A stretch of 64,000 nt of DNA. Source: Merluccius polli (taxonomy: Eukaryota; Chordata; Actinopteri; Gadiformes; Merlucciidae). Both the position numbers and the translations under genes were made by a program. Below are positions 56,200-64,000 of this stretch, one piece after another (position 1 is the first letter of the stretch; every line of letters starts with the position of its first letter). The notes below the pieces were generated by a model. It was given only the letters and a program-made list of their open reading frames with translations, had not been told where the DNA came from and did no database searches. The stretch spans positions 107,501 to 171,500 of the forward strand of contig JAOPHQ010004847.1 of NCBI GenBank assembly GCA_030340625.1, read 5' to 3'.

Positions 56200-56519
56200 C
56201 AGATGTTGTCATTGGTAGGCCTTGAAGTCAACTACACCAACTACAACGTGAGCAAACGTGACGGAGGGCGAGAGCGTGCAGCGGCGGACGTCGTGGAGAT
56301 GCGTGCTGTGCGCAGCAGGGTGACACACCTCCTGGTCCGCAGCCTTCCCATCAGCACCCAGATGATGGGGTTGTCTTTGAACACGGCGAGGACGACGGTC
56401 GGACTATCCTAATATCACCACCATCAGCACACGTAGGTCCGGACGGGGGAGAAGCCAAGGACGACATGTAAAAGCGGACTGCATACGTTGGATTTATCGC
56501 TGTTGAGAAATCACCGGAG
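56200..56519 (+). promoter_or_regulatory. amigo1: Probable amigo1 promoter / non-coding first exon
   Basis: CpG-containing sequence (GCGGCGGACGTCGTGGAG) ends in a strong donor, CCGGAG|GTAAGC, after 56519. A TTGCAG acceptor at 57138-57143 precedes the exon that carries the amigo1 ATG. The intron (56520-57143) is mostly ATT/TAG trinucleotide repeat. The transcription start is not defined. Confidence 0.5.
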
Positions 56520-56659
56520 GTAAGCACCCTGAGGTGGGATGCTCCGGTGCATAACACGTCTCTGTGACGGTTTAGTTGCTGTGCAGAGGATGCATACAAC
56601 ACTGTTGGTGAAGTATAGCCGTAGGCTGGTGCAGGAGCAGGATTATTTTTTTTAAATGA

Positions 56660-56666
56660 TTATTAC

Positions 56667-56700
<34 letters not shown>

Positions 56701-56752
56701 GGTATTAATATTATCATTATTAATATTAGTAGTAGTAGTTGTAGTAGTATTA

Positions 56753-56798
<46 letters not shown>

Positions 56799-56935
56799 CA
56801 TTATTATTATTATTGTTATCATTAGAATTATTAGTAGTAGTAGTAGTAGTAGTACTAGTAGTATTGTTATTATTATAATCACCATTATTACTATTATTAT
56901 TATTATCATCATATTTATTATTATATTATCGGTAC
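56660..56935. repeat. (ATT)n/(TAG)n trinucleotide array in amigo1 5' intron
   Basis: ATT units interrupted by blocks of TAG/TAGT. Poly-Ile and poly-Ser ORFs here are artefacts. Confidence 0.92.
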
Positions 56936-57214
56936 ATTTTTTACATTTGCTGTTGCTAAGTTTCCTGTTGTTATTTACATGAGAGCTAAAGTAACTTTGG
57001 CTTTGGCTACAGCCTCCCCCCTGCGTTGCGTACCATGACGGGGCATTCAGAGCATCCTGCATTATGAGGGATAACTGTGACAAATGTCTAGCAACGTCAT
57101 GCCGGGTTGACGGGTAAACAGGATTGCTGATATGTCATTGCAGCTATTTTTCCAGACGCCGAGTCACCCGAACCAGATTCCTCCGACCTTCAGCCCTAGC
57201 TCCACGGCTCCACG

Positions 57215-58774
57215 ATGAGGGAACCGTGCCGCTACGTCTCTCGCCGGGTTGTGTTAACTGGGCGGTTCCTCGCGGTGCTGCCGCTGGCTCTCCTGATCTC
57301 CTCCCTGAATGTTCATGGGCAATTCATGGCCATGCCCCTCAACTGCCGGACGGCCTGCGTGTGCGCCAGCAACATCGTCAGCTGCTCCCAGATGAATCTG
57401 ACCAGCGTGCCCGTCAGTCTTCCATCCTACACCGCCGTGCTGGACCTGAGTTTCAACCTCATCTCCCGGCTCAGCGCCGACTGGACCCCGGTGCGGCTGA
57501 GCCGGCTGCACACCCTCCACCTGAACCACAACGGCCTCACCTTCCTCTCCTCGGAGGCCTTCATCCACGTCACCCAGCTGCGCTACCTGGACCTGTCCTC
57601 CAACGGCCTGCGCATCCTGGAGGAGCTCATCTTCGAGCCCCTGGAGCACCTGCAGGTGCTGCTGCTCTACAACAACCACATCTCCCAGATGGACCGCACC
57701 GCCTTCTCGGGCCTCTTCCACCTGCAGAAGCTGTACCTGAGCCAGAACCAGATCTCCCGCTTCCCCGTGGAGGTGGTGAAGGAGAGGGGCCGCCTGGAGA
57801 CCCTCTCCCTGCTGGACGTCTCCTCCAACCGGATCAAAGCGCTGCCCCTGGCCGAGCTGCGGGCGCTCCCGGCCTGGATCAAGAACGACCTGTACGTCCA
57901 CCGCAACCCGCTGCCCTGCAGCTGCGAGCTGTACCGCACGCTGGCCCTCTGGGACCTGCACAAGTTCAGCTCCGCCTCCGACTTCCGCGAGGAGCACACC
58001 TGCGTGCTGGCCGGCGTGAAGGAGAGGGTGGCCGTGCTGGACCTGGACAGGCTGCATCTGAACTGCAGCGAGGTCAAGCTGGTGAAGGAGAACGCCTACC
58101 TGGGCCAGTACCTGGTGCTGGACTGCGACACCAGGCAGAGGGGCATGCGGAAGCGCTGGGCGCTGCCCGACAACGTCACCGTCAGCCGCGCCGACAAGAG
58201 CGCCGTGGAGCTGCCGGGCGGCAACCTCCAGATCGGCCCGCTGAAGGCCGAGGACTCGGGGGTGTACCTCTGCCACGCCACCGGCGACGCCTACAACGAG
58301 ACGCTGCACATCACCGTGGAGGTGTTCAACGTGACGCTCGGCGGCGGGCTGGAGAGCATCAAGACGGCCTACACCACCCTGGTGGGGTGCCTGGCCAGCG
58401 TGATCATGGTGCTCATCTACCTCTACCTCACCCCCTGCCCCTGCGCCCGCTGCCCCGGACACCAAGGCCTGACGCCGGTCAGCGGCACGGACGACAGCCT
58501 GCGCTCCTCCACGGTGAGCGTGTGTCAGATGCACGAGGAGGCCGGGGGGAAGAAGGATGGGGACAAGACGGATAAGAACTTCCTCAACAGACAGCAGCAG
58601 CAGCAGCAGCAGCACCAAACGGCGTTCCTGGGAGCCAAGGACCTGCTGGAGCAGAACGGGAGGCTGAACCCCATCGGCGAGGAGGAGGAGTGGCAGGGGG
58701 TGAACGGTGCGAGACGGAGGTCTGACGCCGAGTCAGTCAGCTCTGTCTGCTCTGGTACCCCCATGGTGGTGTAA
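57215..58774 (+). CDS. amigo1: Amphoterin-induced protein 1 (LRR-Ig adhesion molecule)
   Basis: Single coding exon, 519 residues (human AMIGO1 about 493). The order is a signal peptide (about 1-36), an LRRNT cysteine cap (CRTACVCASNIVSC, 44-57), six leucine-rich repeats (about 72-215, with LDLSSNGLRIL and LYLSQNQISRFP), an LRRCT cap (NPLPCSCELY), an Ig C2 domain with C304/C353 and the YLCHA motif, a TM helix (about 386-405, TTLVGCLASVIMVLIYLYLT) and a cytoplasmic tail. N-glycosylation sites include N61, N283, N320, N361 and N372. The tail ends SDAESVSSVCSGTPMVV, diagnostic of AMIGO1 over AMIGO2/3. AMIGO1 mediates homophilic neurite adhesion and associates with Kv2 channels. The tail carries a fish-specific poly-Gln tract (460-466). 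The ATG is the first in frame after the 57144 acceptor. Confidence 0.97.
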   Translation: MREPCRYVSRRVVLTGRFLAVLPLALLISSLNVHGQFMAMPLNCRTACVCASNIVSCSQMNLTSVPVSLPSYTAVLDLSFNLISRLSADWTPVRLSRLHTLHLNHNGLTFLSSEAFIHVTQLRYLDLSSNGLRILEELIFEPLEHLQVLLLYNNHISQMDRTAFSGLFHLQKLYLSQNQISRFPVEVVKERGRLETLSLLDVSSNRIKALPLAELRALPAWIKNDLYVHRNPLPCSCELYRTLALWDLHKFSSASDFREEHTCVLAGVKERVAVLDLDRLHLNCSEVKLVKENAYLGQYLVLDCDTRQRGMRKRWALPDNVTVSRADKSAVELPGGNLQIGPLKAEDSGVYLCHATGDAYNETLHITVEVFNVTLGGGLESIKTAYTTLVGCLASVIMVLIYLYLTPCPCARCPGHQGLTPVSGTDDSLRSSTVSVCQMHEEAGGKKDGDKTDKNFLNRQQQQQQQHQTAFLGAKDLLEQNGRLNPIGEEEEWQGVNGARRRSDAESVSSVCSGTPMVV

Positions 58775-58820
58775 CGCCAGCTCTGTCTGCTCTGGTAGCA
58801 CTCCCATGGTGGTGTAACAC
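58738..58820 (+). repeat. amigo1: 40-43-bp tandem duplication spanning the amigo1 stop codon
   Basis: CAGCTCTGTCTGCTCTGGTA plus CCCCCATGGTGGTGTAACGC (58738-58777) is repeated with a small insertion at 58778-58820. The second copy, past the stop, reproduces the last codons and a second TAA. Confidence 0.92.
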
Positions 58821-59215
58821 GGCGCGATGGCGGTGCAAGACTGTAAGCCACAGGGCATACAAGCTATCTCTCAGCACATGTCAACATGTCACATGATTAG
58901 AAATGGTATGTGCCATAAAACATGAAGAACACGTTGTATGGCATACTACTATCTACTATCAATGGCATAAGACTATCATTTTAACATCTATATGTATTTG
59001 AAAGGACCTGAGATGCAGGTTGTTTATTTAATTTGGCTGTTTGTGTCTGTATTTCTATGTTTCTATTATTTTTGTTGCTATGTTGTGAGTTATGCCCCCC
59101 AAAAAACTATAGTGAGAGATTGTATGGCCACAAGAAGATGAGTTTTAAATGTATAAGTTTATCAATTTAACCTTGTTTAATAGGTTAAATAAAAAAGGGT
59201 TTAGTTGACTTTGAT
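58775..59215 (+). other. amigo1: amigo1 3' UTR (inferred)
   Basis: Non-coding sequence to the AATAAA at 59188-59193. It starts with the duplicated C-terminal segment. Confidence 0.6.
59188..59193 (+). terminator. amigo1: Poly(A) signal, amigo1
   Basis: AATAAA in TTAAATAAAAAAGG, 414 bp after the stop codon. Confidence 0.6.
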
Positions 59216-62200
59216 GTGGTATATTTGCAAGATCATAACATATACTCAATAACCAATGACACTGTAAATAAGAGATCTATACTTCCTAGCATTTTGATTT
59301 AGCTGCAAATATTGAACAATTAAAAAAATCTGTAAACATATGTTAATCAGCATATTAGGCTACTTATTAATGACTAAGGCTTCTGTTATTGCAGCACAAA
59401 AATGAAAAGTTGAATGCAATATCCAACCCTAAGCAACAGAAACTAAATTGTTTGCATGGGTGTATTTGAAACATTTATTTTGTGAATCTATAATGAACAA
59501 GCAAAGAAATTCTTTACAAAGAAACTTCACTAATGAATCCATCCAATTTATTTAGTCACTAATTATAAAGATTCAAATTATAAAGAGTATATAAATTATT
59601 ATTATGATTATACTTTAATGTAAACTTTGTTCTTCAAAACCTCCTGAGTCCACTAATAAGCGCACAGGATATTTGTTTTATGTATTGCATCTTGTCATCT
59701 ATCAAAAATATTTGTTTTGTTTTGTTTTTTTTGATAAAGTTGAATAGGAAAATCTTGGCACATATAAACTCCAACTGTGTACTACTCTTTCCATACCAGT
59801 GGCCTAAATGATGTTAGCATGTTGGTGCATGGGATGAGATGTCCTCCCACACTGTATCTCCCAGTGCACACAAACAGACACCAGTCAACCCAAAGAGTCT
59901 CCTAACTTGTCCTGTCCATCGCTCCACTGCATTACTGACAGCAACTAAAGGTTCACATTTCACCCCCTAACTTACCTAAGTGTGTTGCTTTGAGGGGCAT
60001 AAAGTCATGTAGCGTATTTTGAACAGAAACAGTATGTTTACATTTTTGTCACAACATTTTTTTTTACAAAAAGGATTGAATGCTAGTGGGATATTATTGT
60101 ATGATGGTTACAGTGAGTGAAGCGTATGATGTCATGTATTGTATCGTAGATCGGTTCATTAACTTCCTTTTGGGTTTTTGGACACAGTTTCAAGCTTGCA
60201 GGAAAAAGATTTGTATTGAGGCAAATAATCTCAAAATAGAAGGCAGTATAAAGTCATCCTATGTTTATTATTTAAAGTATGTCAAATATTCCAAGAATCA
60301 AACTTCCCCACCTATTGGCAACGACTGGGACTCTCAAACATTCAGCCATATTGCTTAGTAGTGGCATTATTTGCTTATGTGAAACCTGTTGTTCAAGGCT
60401 AAAGATAGCTACATATAAGGCTTGTATTATGCTAGGATCTGATTGTCTATGGCACAGCATGGCTCTGTCCTCCCATTGGATGCGTGTCAGCTGCTGGCCC
60501 AGGAGATACACAGGAGAAGTGTTACCATTACATTACATTCTTGTGGGCTTCAGTCAACACATACCAACCAGGCAATAGTCCGACGAGAAGAAATAATAAA
60601 GCAGCCACCAGTGCAACTGACATGCAAAGTAGCCCTTCTTTATATTGACATGACTCAGCCAATGTTAGACATCCTTTGTCCAGGATCATGTTCAGAAGTA
60701 TGGAAAATATATGCAGTGTCACTACTGAAAATGTCTTCCTTTCTAGATGTGCTTTGTAGAAGGAAACAGGATAAATGTGAATGACAGTCCACAGTTCACA
60801 AAATGTGCTGTTAATCTAATCCATAATTACGATAGTTTTATTTATGTTTAAAATAAAATCATTGAACACTTTCACTTGACAAACACAAAATTCCTACTTC
60901 AGACCAGATGTGATTGTAACTAAACAATAAATAAACAAATGAATAAATAAAAAAAACTCCCAGACTAGGTGTAGCAAAGTTCATGTATTTCTAGCAAAAA
61001 TATTTTTTTATATTCATTTAAGTACTAAATATACTTAAGTTAACATACTGTAGGTGTTTCAAAATGCTGATAATATAATAGGCCTATGTGTGACCTATGT
61101 GTTCTCCTTCAGACTATAATTCCTGGAACAACTCAAGTACACTGTGAGAGATTCTTAGACGTAATGTGTGTATGATATATGCATTCAGACATGTACAGTT
61201 GTAGGTACTCATTTGATCATCATTCACATTGACCTTGTCTGTTGATTATCACACACTTTGTTCAAATATCTTATCGTATGTTGGTTTTCACTTATCTGCT
61301 GTAATAATTGCCCTGTCTGCCTGTAACTGTACCACATATTGTACCACATAAACTATAAATGTACTAAAGAAATCTATCAATCTTTACATGTAAGCTGTTA
61401 AATATTTGTATGATGTTAACAATTATATATATAGTAACTAGCCTAAATAATAATAATAATTTAAAAAACAAACAAAAGGACTGGAGAACATAAATATTAA
61501 TATGTGTATGAATGCAACAGGCATCCATTTTGGCCAGGCAGAGCAGCATGCTGGGTTTACTCTAATGTAACTGGGTTTCTCTAATGACATGCTCCCCCCT
61601 CAGCTCTCAGCTCTCAGCTCTCAGCTCTCAGGCGGTTGAGGGCCTCAATGCTAGAGGCACACAGACTACCAGAGTGGAAACTCTACCCTGCTCACTTATT
61701 TACCTTCATATGGCACCGGCCGCTGTGGCCACCCTTTGTTATGGATTGGTTTAATATTTACTGTTCTGGCCTTAACCCACCACAGTTGAGTAAATTGTTA
61801 TTATCACTATTATTATTGTTGCTATTGCTATTGTTGGACATCAGAAACATGGTGTACCTACTCATGTTTTGAAATGTTCAGTGTATTGACAGGTGTAAAA
61901 AGACTGATGATCACAGGAGAGCAATAAGGCTCAGTTTATACTAGTAAACTTAAATACTAGTCAAGAGGGTGTTTCGTTACATCAGCTACTACCTTGCAAC
62001 GATATAGGAGTGCCCTACTAAATGAATAATTAAGTAGACATGGAGGAAGGCCCAAAGCTTTTTGCCCCCCAGCCAGGTGTCTCATTTACTATGCATGTCT
62101 CATGTTACACATTGTAGCTACTTAAATCAAACTAGTCTATGGTTAGTTAGTTGAGTTTGCATTAATTCAGAAAACACATTGTACACACTATACAGAATTT

Positions 62201-62700
62201 GTGTGGAAGATGTGTGGAGAATTGTGCTGTTTTGCTCTACAAATGACACCTTTTATACATCGCAGCCTCTTATGCAGATAGAAAAACGTACATGGTACAA
62301 GGAATAAAAATAAATGCGATCGAGGGCCTCACAACATCACAAAAGTGCTTGAGAAGATGAAAAAGACATCTCTCCTCTCCTATGGAAAGAGCATCTTATC
62401 AAACATGCAGACCGATCACACATGCAGATTGTGTTGTGCTGTGAAGGCAAGCCAGCGCCAGTTGACTATCAGTGATTGGCAGGTGGTTGTACATTTTAAG
62501 CCTGAATTTATGGGAGATGACTCATTCATTCCTCCAAGCCCCTCCCTGGAGAACCGAGTTTCAGGCTTTCAGAGCTGTCTGCCACCTTGTGGCTGACAGC
62601 AGGGACCAATAGCCATACTGAAGTGCATTTCAAGTGTCATTTCTCAATACCCACCGAAACAGCTTAGCCAACAGAAATGAAACAAAGCTGAAGATCAGAA
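59216..62700. other. Intergenic, AT-rich, no gene seen
   Basis: About 3.5 kb with no recognisable coding sequence. Minor features are an 8-bp CAGCTCTC tandem at 61603-61631 and short AT microsatellites. The longer ORFs (for example around 60080-60780) look random in composition and have no family resemblance I know. Confidence 0.55.
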
Positions 62701-62717
62701 TAAACGTATCTTTATAT

Positions 62718-62723
62718 TTTATT
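62718..62723 (-). terminator. Poly(A) signal, aspartic peptidase gene
   Basis: TTTATT on the + strand (AATAAA on the minus strand), 145 bp past the peptidase stop codon. Confidence 0.6.
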
Positions 62724-62867
62724 ATAGCAAATGATCATTTAGACTACAGTATAGAAAGAGTTCTTAAAATTGCACGTGGTCTCCAGTTTGGACAGAAAAC
62801 AAAAAGAGGCTATAGCATATACCTGACAATAAACATATAAATCGCGCGTGTGTGTGTGTGTGTATAT

Positions 62868-63371
62868 TCACACGGCGAGAGCGAAGCCCACTCTGGAGTT
62901 GTCGACGTCAAACACAGTGTAGTAATGCCTCATGAAGACCTCGCCCAGGATCCAGGTCCCAGACTCAAACCCTGTGATGCAGCCTGACCCAAACTGCGGA
63001 GCAAAGCATAGAGGATGGGCAAACAGAACACTGGGTCTGAATGGAATAGCCTACAGATATATAGATAAATATAGATTATACTCACACACATATGACAATG
63101 TAAACAATATACAATTATACGTCTACTGTATATACAGGCCTATACATGTATAAACATATCTAAAAATGAGGCTATTACCATAAATGTCCATACTAGTACC
63201 AATCATATAGGACCATCAACACATAAACAACCTTATTCATATTATTATGATCAAGATTATAAGACCAACCGGCAGGACGTAGGCGGAGGCAGGAAGGCTA
63301 AAAGAGTAGCCGTGGATGTTGAAGACCAGGTCAGGCATGACCCCGATGTTACTGCAGCTCACTATAGCCTC
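62868..63371 (-). CDS. Pepsin-family (A1) aspartic peptidase, last two exons seen
   Basis: Two coding exons are visible: 63371-63270 (34 codons) and 62993-62868 (41 codons plus TGA). Phase is 0 throughout, with donor GTTGGT (weak) and acceptor CCGCAG. The translation is the C-terminal lobe end of a pepsin-like enzyme: IVSCSNIGVMPDLVFNIHGY, SLPASAYVLP, then CITGFESGTWILGEVF and the terminal TVFDVDNSRVGFALAV. WILGEVFMRHYYTVFD is the family's signature near the C-terminus. Both catalytic Asp residues lie in exons off the right edge or beyond recognition. The short loop between GFE and WILG resembles pepsin A/chymosin-like enzymes more than cathepsin E or pepsin C, but I cannot assign a member. 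No further exon was seen in the remaining 630 bp, so the gene continues outside. Confidence 0.88.
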
Positions 63372-63380
63372 CTGTAGGCG

Positions 63381-63412
<32 letters not shown>

Positions 63413-63528
63413 CATGGGGCCCCATGTTAAACACAGTCAAACATCATGACAACTTGTTTTAAGTATTAGTTTTGTTTTGTTTGTTTTTGTTATGTGTTTT
63501 CCATGTGTGCTTTATATATACATACAAA

Positions 63529-63531
<3 letters not shown>

Positions 63532-63574
<43 letters not shown>

Positions 63575-63586
63575 ACGTGCATGCAT

Positions 63587-63648
<62 letters not shown>
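63532..63648. repeat. (TG)n microsatellite in peptidase intron
   Basis: Two TG blocks separated by CACGTGCATGCATGAG, all alternating or nearly so. Confidence 0.95.
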
Positions 63649-63714
63649 TATACAATCCTTGTAACGTATATGGGATGGACAGGAGGTGGTGACGGGGAAG
63701 GGGGTCATTCTTCA

Positions 63715-64000
63715 TTAAAGGTCCCCTATTTTACCACCAGGTGTGATTATCACACCTGATTATCCATTGCAAGCCATGTCAAAATCTACCCTCTAGTGAC
63801 ATCACAAGTGGGAGTGTCCACCCAGATGTATGATGGATAGATCAGCCTACCAGCCTACCCAGTGGGCTGTACCAACTGGTAGGCTGCTCTATTTATCATA
63901 CATTTGGGTGGACACTCCCACTTGTGATGTCATTAGAGGGTAGCTTTCGACATGGCTTGTAATAGAGTGATGCAGGGATGATGTATTTTTATAGGCCAAC
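63715..64000. mobile_element. Fold-back repeat element, right end probably beyond window
   Basis: Starts near AAAGGTCCCCTATTTTACC, a terminal motif common in fish non-autonomous elements. Then come a near-perfect palindrome AGGTGTGAT-T-ATCACACCT (63739-63757) and an 87-bp inverted repeat: left arm 63767-63853, right arm 63876-63962, 22-bp loop, with about ten mismatches. Shared arm core: CATCACAAGTGGGAGTGTCC. It lies in the presumed intron of the peptidase gene. Confidence 0.82.

Noticed and set aside
57124..58618. Long overlapping ORFs in amigo1 (+ strand alternate frame, 483 aa; minus strand, 454 aa)
   Set aside because: They arise from high GC3 in the true amigo1 frame. The translations are Arg/Ala/Pro- or Val/Gln-rich with no domain, while the 519-aa frame matches AMIGO1 from end to end.
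60080..60784. Overlapping 79-113-aa ORFs downstream of amigo1
   Set aside because: Random-looking composition, both strands equally open, no splice or family support.

Overview
The window is nuclear DNA from a ray-finned (teleost) fish. Genes are intron-rich with small GT-AG introns. Non-coding DNA is crowded with dinucleotide microsatellites, long G/C homopolymers, hAT-type miniature transposons with 8-bp target-site duplications, a tRNA-derived SINE and CR1/L2-like LINE debris. I cannot name the species; such microsatellite density is known from cods and herrings, but that is only a hint.

Six protein-coding genes are supported. (1) irf6, + strand: only the last three coding exons (1-1807), entering from the left edge. 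(2) eps8l3, + strand: 19 coding exons between 4412 and 9979, with a probable TATA promoter and non-coding first exon near 3660-3787. (3) ampd2, - strand: 18 coding exons from the ATG at 35485 down to the stop at 15290, with an 11.5-kb first intron. It lies tail-to-tail with eps8l3. (4) gpr61, - strand: a single coding exon, 47236-48684. (5) amigo1, + strand: a single coding exon, 57215-58774, with an upstream non-coding exon, head-to-head with gpr61. (6) The last two coding exons of a pepsin-family aspartic peptidase, - strand, 62868-63371.

The ampd2-gpr61-amigo1-eps8l3 neighbourhood matches the human 1p13.3 gene set, which I recall as AMIGO1-GPR61-GNAI3-GNAT2-AMPD2-GSTM cluster-EPS8L3. Here gnai3/gnat2 and any gstm cluster are absent from the corresponding intervals, and irf6 abuts eps8l3. 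The genes do not form a pathway. They are a transcription factor, an actin-regulatory adaptor, a purine enzyme, an orphan GPCR, a neuronal adhesion protein and a protease that share ancestral linkage.

The 35.5-47.2 kb interval is a repeat-built zone. It holds a 1.25-1.3-kb tandem duplication carrying a hAT-type element (one copy later hit by a SINE), another hAT-type element, a 37-bp minisatellite and a nested LINE. Intron 1 of ampd2 and its flank hold two long inverted repeats, a perfect 17-bp hairpin and permuted repeat blocks. I see no prokaryotic, viral, CRISPR or other undescribed multi-gene system. The most notable items are structural: duplicated splice donors in an eps8l3 coding minisatellite, a GC-AG intron in ampd2, datable nested repeats, and large palindromes.
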